Of a stretch of 64,000 nucleotides of DNA, positions 11,633 through 23,698 are shown piece after piece (position 1 is the first letter of the stretch; every line of letters starts with the position of its first letter). Source of the DNA: Ascaphus truei (taxonomy: Eukaryota; Chordata; Amphibia; Anura; Ascaphidae); assembly GCA_036426205.1 (NCBI GenBank), contig CM071571.1, forward strand, positions 109,713,257 to 109,777,256, read 5' to 3'. The position numbers were made by a program, and so were the translations under genes. A model generated the notes under the pieces. The model made no database searches. It had not been told where the DNA came from and was given only the letters and a program-made list of their open reading frames with translations.

Positions 11633-12540
11633 GTAATGTGAGCTGTCTTAAGGTTTTTACTCAACTTTAAGAAAACGTATTCATACATTTACTTCTTACT
11701 CCTTCTAAAGTCTTATTAGAAAGTATAATTGCTATTCATACTTCTTCCCCCCCCCCCCCTTTTCTACTGAGAAGCATTTTGCAGCAGATGGGAATGCCAC
11801 ACAAGCAGGAACCACTCTTGTCACCCCATTGACCCCCGCCCCCCCATTGAACAAGTAGCACCCATTAGCTTCCAGGCGAGCTGCATGGACAATCAGTTAT
11901 TACAGTTGCCAGAGCAGGTGTGATTGCGAGGGATTAACGTATCACCTACTCTGCCGTACAGAACTCTACAGCAGCGAGGCCTTTGACTAATGGCTCTTCA
12001 AATGTCATGATTGGAGTCAAATAGGTCAAACTATTACAAGACCAATGTGTGTGGTGGCAAACAGGTGTAGGTGACCTTGTTGACATGAAGATGCCATTAT
12101 TACATAGACATTCTCTCTCGAGTCAATAAAACCAAATGCTTCCTGCAGGGAGATCATATTTATGAGTACTCAAACAGTACTCAGTTGACAGATATATATT
12201 TAAAATAATATTGCGGCAGTACAAATTTTATTTAAAGACAAAGACACCTAATACATGTCTACATCTATGTCTCTAAAGATCCACAGTAAAACGTTCTGTT
12301 TAACAAAACATTTATCTTGTTCAACCTGATGGTTCTGCTTTAAATTTTTAAAACAGATGTTCAAAATTCACACACACACAGACATATTTTATAGGAATAT
12401 GTACATAAACAAACAGAGGTACTGGACGTTGCTGTAACAGGTGTACATTAATATATAAATGTTGTGTGTTACAAGTTCTTCAATCTTACTAGTGTATAAT
12501 ATACAATTATATTGCACCTCACAATTACAGTGAAATATAT

Positions 12541-12725
12541 TTTCACACCCAGTCCTGGCAGAGATGAGTTAAAATCTATGTTTTTGGAGCCTGAGACAAA
12601 TAAAGTGACGTGCCCAAACTCACAAGGAGCCGACACTGGGAATTGAACCAGGTCCCCCTGATTCAAACTCAATTTCATTGTTGGCAGAGTCAGGGTCTTT
12701 ACTCACTGAGCCACTCCTTCTCCTT
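12541..12725 (-). mobile_element. CORE-SINE (MIR-like), copy 1
   Basis: The + strand carries the reverse complement of a tRNA-derived SINE: AATAAAGTGACGTGCCCAA, then GGGAATTGAACCAGG (the B-box-like tRNA part), then the 'ctcactgagccactccttctcc' end. This is the layout of MIR/CORE-SINE elements read backwards. Two further copies of the family lie at 31478-31662 and 44225-44408. Confidence 0.75.
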
Positions 12726-14180
12726 CCCTGTATTTTCATATGATCCCAGGAAGTGAGATTTGTGCAGGAAAACTATGTGTACTTACAAAATGCTAAACAT
12801 TCTCTTACTACATAAGAGGTAGGTGCCAGCAACTTGCAATACCTTTGGTTGATTATAGATATTCTTATATTACTATATATATATATAAATATATATAATA
12901 TCATTTCATCTACTATTATATATATAATATATAATCAAAGACTAAATAGCATGATGCTCGTGCTAAACATGTCCTAGCTACCCTCTACATGTATATATAT
13001 ATATATATATACATACACATAATTTGTATTTTATTTATTTATAAAATGTTTTACCTGGAAATAATACATTGAGAGTTACCTCTCGTTTTCAAGTATGTCC
13101 TAATGTTTTATTTAATATAAATACTTGCCATGTTGAAAACAAAAACCTATTTTACCCTATCAAAATGCCACGTCACTTCAACATAGACAGAACAGTATAT
13201 GCATTCCTTATATTATTTCGTTTATTCATAAGGTGCAGAATTTGCATAGAACTAGCTGAATTACAGGCCAGTTTCATGCTTAACGAGTAAGCAATGAGGT
13301 GAAAAAAGAGCAAATATTTTTGCAGAAAGAGCAGTTTAATGATCTGGTAAAGGTGTAAGCACATTTCTACAGGCTTTTTCATGCATGCATTTTTATGGGA
13401 ATATATACAAAACAGAACATTCTCTACTCCATCTCTAAATAGCTTACTTGGCATTTTGAAAGCACCTTTTTCTTTCATTTGCAAAATAAATAAAAATCAA
13501 TCCATACATATATGTTTGACAAAATGTGTATTTAGACTACTAAGGCATTATGTAATAAATGAATTGTACCACATTACTCTGATTGGATCTAAAAAAAAAA
13601 AAACATTGCAGTTGGCTAACTTTTTTGTTAGGATGGTAAACCAATTTGTGGTAGTCTCTCGATCCATTTCCAGGCTCTTATTCAATATTCAGTAAAGCTC
13701 TCTTCCCATTCTGTAAGAAAATATCTGATCTACAGTATTCCAAAGCTGAAACCTTCCCGAGCAAGGGGGATGTGACTTCACTGCATATTGCATAGAGGCA
13801 AACATTTCAAGAATTAGGAGGTCTCCGAAAATATGTGCAACCACAAGAGGGACAAATATACTGTATGCTCTTTTACATTACATTTCATTTGTGTACTATT
13901 TAGAAACTGAGGAAGTCTGTTTGGGCTATTATTTGTTGTGTGAATGTGACAGTCAGAGCCATAAGGCTTTATTTACTCACCTGCTTCATGATCATCAGAT
14001 GGAGTTTAGATGGAACCATATGCAGTTGAGTTGGAGGATGGGTTCAGTTTAAGGCTTTTTTTTAAATACTGCTGCCTCCATCAAATACATGTGGAAATGA
14101 GCTTTGTTGTGTGCCTTAAACATCTACTGAACCGTAGTGCCAAACATTCAAAGCAATGACTTATGTATGCCACATATAAG

Positions 14181-14463
14181 GCCAGATCCACAAACCTCTG
14201 TTAAGTGACTTAACGTGATGTTAAGCTAAGTTAACATCTCTTGAAGCCTTACAAGATATTATCAAAGGACAATAACGTAAAGTTAATTCATGTTTTGTAC
14301 CTGAAAGAGCATTGTGTTAACAATATCAGCCCTACCAGCACATATCCACTAAATGCCATTAAAGCTAATGTAGGGACCTCACATTGGGTTAGTTAGGTGA
14401 TACCTAAACTTGGTGTTACTCACATCCAGACCCTAACATAGGGCTCTAACAGGGTCTGGATAC
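14181..14463. mobile_element. 'CCAGATCCAC...GTCTGGAT' repeat, copy 1
   Basis: It begins GCCAGATCCACAAACCTCTG, includes a 'gacttaacgtgatgttaa' block, and ends 'actcacatccagaccct' to GGGTCTGGAT. The same order recurs at 46815-47116. Ends are partly inverted, so a MITE is likely. It is non-coding. Confidence 0.55.
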
Positions 14464-14600
14464 CACATTTAGATATGATTTAACTGACAGCATCATTTCC
14501 ACCAGTGTTGTTTCCCTCTCTTTTTTAACTAAATACCTATTTAAAGGAGTGAATGGGAGCAGGGCTAAGACATTGTTTTTAGGCAGATAACACAGTGTTA

Positions 14601-14941
14601 GGCTGCGCTTATAGTAAAGGCAACGGCGACGTGACCGCGTGATGACACACGTCGCCGTCATCATAGCGATTGTTGCACTAGGTGCAGGAGAACTCGGGAG
14701 GGCGACACGGGGCGTGGCCTGTGACATCACGCGAGCGGTTCGCCCACATTGGCTGAACCGCTCACGGGACGCTGACGTCAGGCTGCCATCGCACGCCAAA
14801 GTCAAAATTCTTTGACTACAGCGATTTCGGTCGCCATGTCGCTGCGCTGCACTGTCACACCCACTATGGCAACCTGCGACGGACTACATGTACATTAGTT
14901 GCTTTGCGCTGCGCGCCGTCGCCGCTACTATAAGCGTGGCC
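14601..14941. mobile_element. Harbinger-like MITE, copy 2
   Basis: It starts GGCTGCGCTTATAGT and ends ACTATAAGCGTGGCC, inverted repeats flanked by TTA on each side (14598-14600 and 14942-14944). The interior is GC- and CpG-rich and holds a local 'gaaccgctcac' palindrome. A 119-residue open frame on the - strand is an artefact of this sequence. The end and duplication type match copy 1; a truncated relative lies near 55490-55570. Confidence 0.7.
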
Positions 14942-15574
14942 TTACACAAAAGAAGTGGCATTAGGACTATGCTAATGAGATGTATTTTGGCCATTGTTTT
15001 TGCATGTAATTAGATTTGTGGATATGCATTAATCTAAGGGAAAATAACATCCATTACTGTTTTATGTAACGTTATGAGCCATGATTTAATATGGCTTTAT
15101 GGGTCTAGTTCATACATGATTAGAATAATTTCATATGAACATTTGCTCATCATAAACACTGAGTTTTGCTGGGCTGTAGTAACTGTTGAAAACATGCACT
15201 TGAATAATTGCCAAAGCCTTTTTTGTCTTCTTACATCACCTACTGGTACTATTACATTCCTTTGTGGTGTTGTCATATTTTCTTTCTATGTTTGCTTTAG
15301 CACAACAAGTGCATGTTTTGATTGTGTTGATAAAATTAGTCTATTTATTATTATGCATCGTTTTCTTTTGCACATACACTTGCATTATGAAATGGAATAC
15401 ATTTTTTTTAAATTATTATCAGATCCATATTTTTGAGGTTTTTAATGGGAGCTATTGCTATGAATGATAAATAAAATCTGATTTTCAAATGTGTGATACA
15501 AATATTTAATGATTTTGCTTTTAGGATAGACAAATACTGTAGATTATAATGCTGTTTTCCATTGTTTCATGCAG

Positions 15575-15736
15575 TTTTTGAGAACATACAATACGGCATT
15601 GATATTGTAGCTGAACAGCTGTCATACACTGTTGTGAAGCTCTCACCTTACACTGACTATACAATTAGTGTCTCTGCTTTTACCATTGTTGGAGAAGGAC
15701 CGCCATCAGATATTGTAGTAAGAACACGTGAACAAG
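15575..15736 (+). CDS. PTPRQ: PTPRQ exon C: C-terminal part of FN3 domain 1
   Basis: Acceptor TTTCATGCAG ends at 15574; donor GTAATC starts at 15737. Phase 1 in and out. The translation [20 protein letters not shown] is followed by [14 protein letters not shown] and [15 protein letters not shown], the E-G strands of an FN3 domain. It corresponds to the mammalian stretch ending AFTIMGEGPP. The next exon is only 100 bp away, the shortest intron in the window. Confidence 0.95.
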
Positions 15737-15836
15737 GTAATCCTTTTGTGACTGAAAATGAAGAAACTAAATGTTTTATAATAACCTTTATGGTTTATCA
15801 TTCTTATGTTATGCACACCTTTGTTTTTGTTTTAAG

Positions 15837-16016
15837 TTCCCAGCTCAGTGGAGAATATACGTTATCAGAACATTAGCTCAACAGCTGTTATGCTCTTATG
15901 GGATCCTCCTGTGGAGCCAAATGGAATGATTACTAATTATACTGTTTATGCTATGGAACTGCATACGAGGAAAGCATTCCAGGTGGCAACTATCAACAAT
16001 CACATCCTTATGACAG
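15837..16016 (+). CDS. PTPRQ: PTPRQ exon D: first part of FN3 domain 2
   Basis: Acceptor TTTTGTTTTAAG ends at 15836; donor GTACCC starts at 16017. Phase 1 in and out. It codes [39 protein letters not shown] and [20 protein letters not shown]. The Trp and EPNG turn and two sequons (NIS, NYT) fit an FN3 ectodomain. It ends in the split Gly before LKKYT and is completed by exon E. Confidence 0.96.
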
Positions 16017-16675
16017 GTACCCCCAGTTTTTTTACACGTATGTTTTTAGTTGAGAATATACTCACTTTCAGACACCGACGTCTCTCCCCCCTTCCAGTTC
16101 CCAGTGCGTAGCGGATTTCACAGCATCTGTCTCGATGAATCCCGGTGACGTCAATTCCAGGACGGGAACGGCACCTACACACACACATATATCCCTATTT
16201 TTGTTTACCCAATTTAATTAAACAATACTTTATATTAAGGATATTGTCCCATATTTACTAAGTAGTCTTCTGCCATAAGAAATCTTCCAGTGCAGAAATA
16301 CATCTTACAACCAATTGACTTCAATGGGCTTCAGTGTGTCTTATGGGCAGAAGATACAGATGTAGCAAAGCTTACCATTCGTGGTGATGCGGCCACTTAT
16401 GGTGACATGACCACGATGATCGCAGCCTGGACGGATTAGTGCGGTGGAGGGCCTAATACAGAAGTATGGACCCCCGCAGTGTGATGCCAACAGACACTGT
16501 CCCTAGCACCACGGGCGTTTGCTTTTTTGTCGCAGCACTGATTACAGTAAGTTTTTCTAAATCTGTAGCTAGTAGATATGGCTTAAACCATGTCCGCTGG
16601 CAGGGGGGGGGGGGGGAAGTGCAGGGACATCTGTCCCAAGTCCAGTAGACCCCGCACACCTCACTCTACAGGTAA

Positions 16676-18230
16676 TGCCCAGAGGTGGGGAACAAGTTGG
16701 GTGAGTGAGGAGGAGGAGGAAAAATGAGTGAGCGGAGGGGGAAAGAGAAAAAAGAGTGGGGTAGAGGGAGAGAGAACGAGGAGGGTGGAAAGAGACGGTA
16801 AAAGGGAGAAAGAGGGAAGGGTGGGTCAAAAGAGAGAAAGAGGGAAAGGAAAGGGATAGGAAGAGGGGTGGGGAGAGAGAGGGAGAAAGGAGAGAAAGGG
16901 TGAGAGAGAAAGAGGAAGAGAGATAGAGGAAATGTGGGGGAGAAGGGGGAGGGAAGAGAGAGAAAGTGGAGTGGAGGAAGAGGGAAGAGAGAGAGAAAGG
17001 GGGAGGGAAAGGGTGATAAAGAGAAAGAGGGGAAGAGAGAAAGGAGGGAGAGAGCGTGAGAAAGGAGGGATAAGAGGGTGGAGAGAAATAGGGGGTTGAG
17101 AGAGAGAGAGAAAGAGGGGGAGAGAGAAAGGGGGTGGAAAAAGATGGGGGAGAGAAAGGGTAAGTGGGTGGGGAGAGAAAAGGGGAGAGTGAGAGAGAAA
17201 TAGGGTGTGAAAGAAAAAGAGGAGGGAGGGGATGAGAGGTGGGGGAGAGAGGGACCGAGAGAGATAGAGAAAGGTGGGGGAGAGAGAGAAGAGAGAGAAA
17301 GAGGGGGGATAGAAAGAAAAGAGAGAGAGAGGGGGAGAGAGAGAAAGGGGGTGGAGAAAGATGGGGAGAGAGAGAGAGGGGAAGAGAGAGAGAGAAAGGG
17401 GGAGGGAGGGAGGGAAAGAGGTAGAAAGGGGAGAGAGAAAGAAGGGGTGGAGAAAGAGAGAAAGGGGGTGGAGAAATATGAGGGGAGAGAGGGGGAAGAG
17501 GAGTGGGGACAGCAAGAATGAGATGGAGGGAGTAGAAAGAACAAGGGGGAAGGAGTGGAGATGAAATATGGTGAAATTGAAATGGGTGAGAGAGAGAGAA
17601 GGGGGTGGGAGAGAGAAAGAAAGGAAAGAGAATGAAAGAGGGAGAGGAGGTAGATGAGTGGGGACAGTGAGGGGGTAGGGGGAGATAGAAAGGGAAGAGG
17701 GGAAAAAGAAGAAGATTTGTGGGAGACAGGGAAAGAAAGGGGTGGTAGTGAAAGGAGGAAAGAGGGGAGAAAGAGATTGGGGGAGAGAGAAATAGGGTGG
17801 GAAGAGAGAAAGAGGGTTGGAGAGAGAGATAGTACAGAGGGATTTGGAGATGGAGGTGGGAGACTGGGGGGAAAAGGGTGATAGGGGGAGGGGGAGAAGG
17901 AGGGGGAGAAGGAGGTGGATAAGGAGAGAGGGGGAGAGGGGCAGTAGACATGATGGGAGAGGGGAGGAGAATAAAAGGGAGAATTAAAGAAAGGAGAGGG
18001 TGAAAAGAGTGAGAGGAAGGGGGGAAAGAGGAGTGAGAGAGCGTGAAAGGGACTGACAGAAAAAGAGGGGGAAAGGAACAGCAAGAGAGAAGGAAGATTG
18101 AAACAGAGCGGGAGACGGGGGGAGACAAAGAGAAGGGACAAAGGAGAGGGGAAAGGGAAAGCAAGGTAGAGGGAGATAGGGACAGCGAGCTGGCGAGAAG
18201 GGACAGAGAGATGGAGTGAGAGGATGGCCA
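16676..18230. repeat. 1.55-kb polypurine (GA-rich) tract
   Basis: The + strand is almost entirely A and G in irregular AGAGAG, GGGAGA and GAAAGG words, with scattered T and very rare C. The complementary strand therefore has very long open frames (over 500 codons) rich in Ser, Pro, Leu and Phe, which are artefacts. Long mirror-like purine runs can form triplex (H-) DNA. Here such a tract lies on the non-template (sense) strand of a transcribed gene. Confidence 0.95.
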
Positions 18231-20011
18231 GAGGCATTATGCCTGAACCCTAGAGAGCTAATGACCAGAGGTATTGTGCTGAGAGCCAGATGAGGATGGT
18301 AGGACAATGGCTTGAAGAGAAGCCTGGCAGCCCAATCGAGGCTGGCAGGCACCATGCTGATGCCAGTAGCATATAGCAACACAGTGTGATAAAGCCCCAA
18401 AAGAACCAGGCCTGGGGAGCAGGCATGAATGGTTTGAAACTGAGCTAAAAGCATGGTAGTGTGTGGGTTAGCATTCTGATTTTACAGCTAGCAATGGAGA
18501 CTGGGAAATCTCTGATATTTTAAGGCATAGCTCTGCTGGGATTAATTAATGAGTCTGCTACAGTGAGGGAGACTAAAAGCCAGGCCCGAGTTCCTACTCC
18601 CCACATGACAGAGAGTTTTAGAACCAATAAGTTTAAAGACAAATTCTGGAGATGGGCAAGTCCTGGGGTGAAAAATCAGAAAATACAAGCTTCCAAGAGA
18701 GGGATTTAGGGATTTAGGAAGAGTATTCCCAAATCCACCAAAGAAATAGAGACAACCGAGATTATATAGTGCATAGAATATATAGAGCAAAACAGAGAAA
18801 TATAGACAGATCAATCAGAGACAGCAAGGACACTATTTCATGCCCCCAATCAATTCCAGGGGGGCTAATATTACAAAACATCATTAACCCAACGATTACA
18901 TTTTTGGGGTATTAGTGAACATTTTTATCATAGTCCAAAACCATAACAAACCCACTTTTGGGAAAACCTAAGCCAAAGGTATGTATCAAGACAAAAGTGG
19001 AGCACTTCTAGGGCAAAAACACTGCACAGGTTGTATTTAAAAAAAAATCCTATTGATTTCAATGTGGTTTTTATCCTTAAATATATGGTGCAGTTAAAGC
19101 AGCAAAATGTGAAATCATATGTTTTTTTTTTTTTTTTTTTTAAACAAATCAGTTCTGTAGTATTACATAATAGTGCTGGTTTTATTTTTCTTTTGTATTC
19201 AACTCTTAATGCCATTTTGAATGAGTTTTAATATACTGAGCACTCTTTGATTTCTATAGCAGGTTTTAGCCACCTCTCCAGCAGTGCAAGATCTGTGTAA
19301 CACTTTCCTGTTTGTGTAATTTGTTGCCAATATTCCCAGCAGTTTGAGCTGTAAACTGCAACAATAGGAAATGTTACCGTAGTAATATCTGGATACATTG
19401 TAGCTGCTGAGTTACACTGACTGAAGGGTTGATTGGAACTTAAAGGCGGCCATTTAGTTAGGCACACAATCAGGATTGTTACAGATTTATAACAGGAGCA
19501 CCAACGATTGCCAGCTTAGGTAAAAATGTACAATTATACATTTTCACATGCTTTACATATTATTTTAAAAAAAAGAATAAAAAGGGAGACTGGGGGTGTA
19601 TATTGCTGCTTTAATATGCCCCCAAATTGCTCCACAGTTACCTTGATATTTATGCCCCAAAAACATTTGAGAGACAAAGTGAAAATCAAAACAGCCGGGA
19701 TACTGAGCCTCTCTGAAATGATTGAGTATGCAGTCGTAGTTTCTGTTGGTAGATGTTGAAGAAGTAATGAAGTGTAGAAGTTGACAGATTCCATGCATGA
19801 AAGTATTATAATATTTATAACTATATAACTGTTTTAATTATACCTTATTATATATCCTGTTACAATCTAAACATTCACCTTGAAAATGTTGACAAGCATT
19901 TGAACTGAAATAAAAGCTATGAAATGGTAGTTTATAGGACAGAGTGCACAGTAGGGGTGATGTATCAAGGTGAGCTTGGAACAAAATTGTTGCAAATTGC
20001 CTATGACTAAG

Positions 20012-20262
20012 TCCCCGCTCCATGAGCGCCAGGTGTCCTGCTTGTGTGCGGAGGGGGGGGGGGCATTGCGGGGAGTTGAGCGCGTGGGTAAGTATAGGTT
20101 TTTTGTTTATCTAAGCGCTGATCGTGGCTGAGCGTGTGTGCACGCGCACGAGCGCTGCGCGCACCGCGTGACCGGGGACTTACATATAGCTATATATGTA
20201 ATTCTCCTCCGCAAGCGCCACCTGCTCAGCCCGATCAGCGCTAGCGGTGGACTTAGCCTAAT
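20012..20262. mobile_element. GC-rich MITE with CTAAGTCC ends
   Basis: The left end CTAAGTCCCCGCTC is answered by the inverted right end AGCGGTGGACTTAG. The interior is CpG-rich ('gtgcacgcgcacgagcgctgcgcgc'), unlike its AT-rich flanks. No coding region. The transposon class is not determined. Confidence 0.5.
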
Positions 20263-20950
20263 GTATTAAGGTTTATACTATAAGTTTTCCACAGTGTGTG
20301 TCAGCTTGCAATTTGGAGCATGTGAATAGCAGGAGTTATATAAAGGAAAGATTATAATAAGATGTAATGTACTCTACGTTTCCGCGTATCACTTTTTTAT
20401 ATAGTCAAATCCGCCAGATCTGAAGTGGTGTAAAATTTACAGGCTAGAGTCATAACTTGCATCAAATGCAAGAAAACGTTCTTATCTTTGTTGTACTGTA
20501 AATGCAAATAGAAAATAGAGCAATGCAGCAAGTCAAACGTCTACTGTCTGTGCACGTTCTTTACATATCCTGCATACAGTTATTTTCTCTGTGAAATGCG
20601 ATTGCAAAGTATATGCCTTTGTTTGCTGGTAATAGCTATACTTCTTTACTTTGTGCTTATTGGATGTGGAAATGTACTTAAAATATGTTACACTATTTAT
20701 TTTCAAACATGTAGACTAAAAAAAAAGATATACTAGTTGACATGTGACATGTCTGAATAAAAGTATTAGATCTGATAATAATACCAAAGGTCCCCAAACT
20801 GATAATGGAATAGGACCTTTGGGTGAGTCCAAAGTGCCGCTGGTGCTCTACAACTCACCACTCGCTGCGGCTCCGACAAAACGCGTCGCCGTTGGAGCAG
20901 CAGCCATGGGACTAGGTACTGAAGGCAGTCATATATATATATATGTGTGT

Positions 20951-21420
20951 GTCAAAAGGAGTGCTACTGAGCGTGGACAAATGTATTCAACAAAAGACAA
21001 AAATACCCAATGCTACATCCAGTGTGACAAAATACTGTACATAGTTAAATACTTAAATGTTAGTATTCTCATGAGTAAGGGTCATTTAGTTAAACCCTTT
21101 GACCAAAGCGTTATAAGCCTGCAGCCACTTCACAGCATGACCAGTATGCAGGTCCTAGCACTACCTGTGACAATTCTCATTTACCTCTGCAATGGAGGGA
21201 GAATGGTCTCAGTGGACCTGTCCTGCACAGGTACATGGGAAAACCTGCTTCTTAAAAATAGGGATGAGCTTAAACCCTGGTAAGATGGGCCACCAACCTC
21301 CAACCAACTGATACCAGTTGAAGTATTTAACTATGTATTATGTCACATTGGATGTATATTGGGTATTTTTGACTTTTGTTGTATACATTTGGCCATGCTG
21401 TATTTTTATGGGTCATGTTA
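20951..21420. mobile_element. Foldback repeat family Y, copy 1
   Basis: The left arm (about 20976-21053) with 'aatacccaatgctacatcc' is the inverse of the right arm (about 21322-21393) with 'ggatgtatattgggtattt'. The spacer includes 'tcatttacctctgcaatgga'. Copy 2 is at 22883-23350 and copy 3 at 56741-57010. The 179-residue open frame over it is not a gene. Confidence 0.65.
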
Positions 21421-22403
21421 ATTACGTTTTCTTCTTGACATTTTCGTTCTCTTCTTCACAAACGTCTGCTTATGAGTGACTGGTTTCCACGTGTGTAAAT
21501 GGAAGCTTTAAAGCATGAAGGGGTTGGGGAGAAGACAAGAAAAATCTTAAGTAGTGAACTAAGGAAATACCTTCTGTGGCTGCAAGACCTACCTTTAAAC
21601 GCAAACTACAAAGTCTCCCTGCTACAAAACTGGGTGAAACTGGTGCACAAGAATTGCGTCAGATTTACCAGTGTTAAAAATCTAATTGTTGTCAATGGGA
21701 TTCCTTTTCTTTGATAAATATGATTCATTTTTTTTGCACTGGTTTTGGTCCATTTTTGCAGCTAAGATACTTTAAGGGTAATTCAATCCGATCTGAAGTC
21801 GCAGATCGCGGTTGAATGGGGGTTGCCACAACCGGCTTCTTCGCAGTATATTGAATCTCTTTTAGGACCATAGTGAATTAATAATAGTGTTGTGTCTAAC
21901 AGGTTAAATGTAGATAATTTGACAACAAAATTGAAACAGATAAAAATATTTTGAAAGTAATAATGCCATTGTGAAGCCAAATAAGCATCTAAGATAAGAA
22001 TGAATGAAACCTGCAGTAAATAAAGTAAAACAGGAAAGATGTACAGTAGGAAACGGTTACACTTGGACGGGGGGGGGGGGGGGGATATTTCTTAGGATGT
22101 TGGTTATGTTCCTAAGTTGTATTTTTTTTCCTGCTATGTGGGCTATTTCTTTATTACTAAGTGGGAGAGAAGATCTAAAACTGATTCTCACATACTGATG
22201 CTTATCTTTAAATACTTTATCATTTGCATTCAGCTGTATCTTTAAATCTACAGTATGAATTTATAATTAGTGACATTTTGAATGAATTTATTAAAAATAC
22301 AATTGATCTGGCGGATACATTGAATTAGTTTACTATGTTTTAAAAAGGAAATGGTTCATGTTTTATGTTTGAAATCATTAAAACAACAAACTTTTTTGTT
22401 TAG

Positions 22404-22511
22404 GCTTAAAAAAGTACACCGATTACAAAATGCGTGTTGCAGCTTCCACAATAGCAGGGGAAAGCTCTTTGTCTGAAGAAAATGATATTTTTGTGAGAAC
22501 TCTTGAAGACG
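22404..22511 (+). CDS. PTPRQ: PTPRQ exon E: second part of FN3 domain 2
   Basis: Acceptor TTTTTTGTTTAG ends at 22403; donor GTAAGA starts at 22512. Phase 1 in and out, 108 nt. It codes [20 protein letters not shown] then [15 protein letters not shown], the E-G strands of FN3. The [12 protein letters not shown] stretch is identical to mammalian PTPRQ as I recall it. It joins to exon F through a GAC-GAA codon pair. Confidence 0.96.
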
Positions 22512-22882
22512 GTAAGAGCAAATCATTATTTGTAATCGTGGCCTCTGTAATATATCATATCTACTTCATAACAACTTTTAAGTAAGCCAAATTACCAGGT
22601 CATTTCCTGATCTCTATTGTATTGGGTCAGGTGTTGAAAAATGGGTGAGTATTCCTGTAGCAAGTCAACTCTAAGCCACAAGTTTCTGTTCAGAGGTAGT
22701 CCAACAATTTCCCTAAAGTGTCACAAACAGACCAAATACTTTACAAGCCAAACCTATCTCTAAATTGTCACTAAATAAATATAATTGTTTGTTTTTTTGG
22801 CAGAATAATGCTAACAATCAATTCCATTTTTACACTGGTTTTGGGTTAAATATTTGACAATGCTGTAAAGATACAGTACATA

Positions 22883-23350
22883 CACACACAACCCCAGCAA
22901 GCTCTTTTTGGGAACCCCTGAGCCCCCACAAAATATATATGTATATAAGTGTCAAAAAGGAGAGCTAATGTGCGTGGCAAATGTACACAACAAGCGACAG
23001 AGAAGCCCAATGCTACATCCAATATGACAAAAATACACAGTAAAATACTTATATATTCTCTTGAAAATGGGTCATTTAGTTTAAAATTTTGGCCAAAGTA
23101 TTGTAAGCCTGTGAGCCATGACAAGGCAGGCCCTGTTCACAGGTCCTAACACTATCAGATAAAATACTAATTTACCTCTATTAAGAGGGAGAAAGACCAA
23201 CATTGGATCTATAGAGGTAAATGAGAATTTTTCTGTCGCTTGTTGTGTACATTTGCCACGCTCAGTAGCTCTCCTTTTTGACACTTATATACATATATAT
23301 TTTGTGGGGGCTCAGGGGTTCCCACAAAGAGCTTGCTGGGGTTCTGTGTG
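22883..23350. mobile_element. Foldback repeat family Y, copy 2
   Basis: The outer arms are nearly perfect inverses for over 100 bp. They share GTCAAAAAGGAGAGCTAATG-like and 'aatgtacacaacaagcgaca' blocks, a 'ttttgtgggggctcaggggt' block, and the outer end 'accccagcaagctc'. The spacer shares 'tttacctcta' and 'ggtcctaacacta' words with copies 1 and 3. The same short peptide frame can be read from both arms, which confirms the palindrome. The right end runs into the minisatellite. Confidence 0.75.
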
Positions 23351-23400
23351 TTGTTAACTTATTTTCAGCTGTCTCAGCTGTTGGAGGTTAGTGGCCCCTC

Positions 23401-23698
23401 CTTCCAAGGTTTTAAACCCGCTCCTCCCCACTTCCCAGGTTTTAAGCCCGCCCCTCCCCACTTCCCAGGGTTTAAGCCCGCCCCTCCCCACTTCCCAGGG
23501 TTTAAGCCCGCCCCTCCCCACTTCCCAGGTTTTAAGCCCGCTCCTCCCCACTTCCCAGAGTTTAAGCCCGCCCTCCCCACTTCCCAGGGTTTAAGCCCAC
23601 CCCTCCCCACTTCCCAGGGTTTAAGCCCGGTCCTCCCCACTTCCCAGGGTTTAAGCCCGGTCCTCCCCACTTCCCAGGTTTTAAGCCACGCCGCCTCC
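23401..23698. repeat. 30-bp minisatellite, about 10 copies
   Basis: The unit contains CTTCCCAGGTTTTAAGCCCG followed by a CCCCTCCCCA-like tail. The first copies are exactly 30 bp and copy 6 is 29 bp. The array begins at a slightly diverged copy (23401) and ends in a partial one. Copies differ at only a few positions, so the array is recent. It is C/T-rich on the + strand. Confidence 0.95.

Larger units (their letters stand above)
11633..15574 (+). other. PTPRQ: Intron B-C (3942 bp)
   Basis: It contains a CORE-SINE relative (12541-12725), AT-microsatellites (about 12870-13020), a repeat of the 'gtctggat' family (14181-14463) and a Harbinger-like MITE (14601-14941). No other gene is visible. 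Open frames at 13069-13695 and 15074-15467 lack splice-consistent domain content. Confidence 0.75.
16017..22403 (+). other. PTPRQ: Intron D-E (6387 bp)
   Basis: The largest intron seen. It holds a 'catatttactaa' repeat (16250-16390), the polypurine tract (16676-18230), a GC-rich MITE (20012-20262) and copy 1 of the 'cacattggatgtat' foldback family (20951-21420). The stretches 18240-20010 and 21430-22400 show no exon, RNA gene or named repeat apart from A/T and G runs. Confidence 0.7.

Noticed and set aside
16569..18237. Very long Ser/Pro/Leu-rich open frames on the - strand (over 500 codons, in two frames)
   Set aside because: They are produced by the polypurine tract, which lacks stop codons on its complement. 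Two overlapping frames of equal length and extreme composition rule out a gene.
20744..21283. 179-codon open frame on the + strand
   Set aside because: It lies over foldback family Y, starts outside the repeat, and has no domain; related copies lack the frame.
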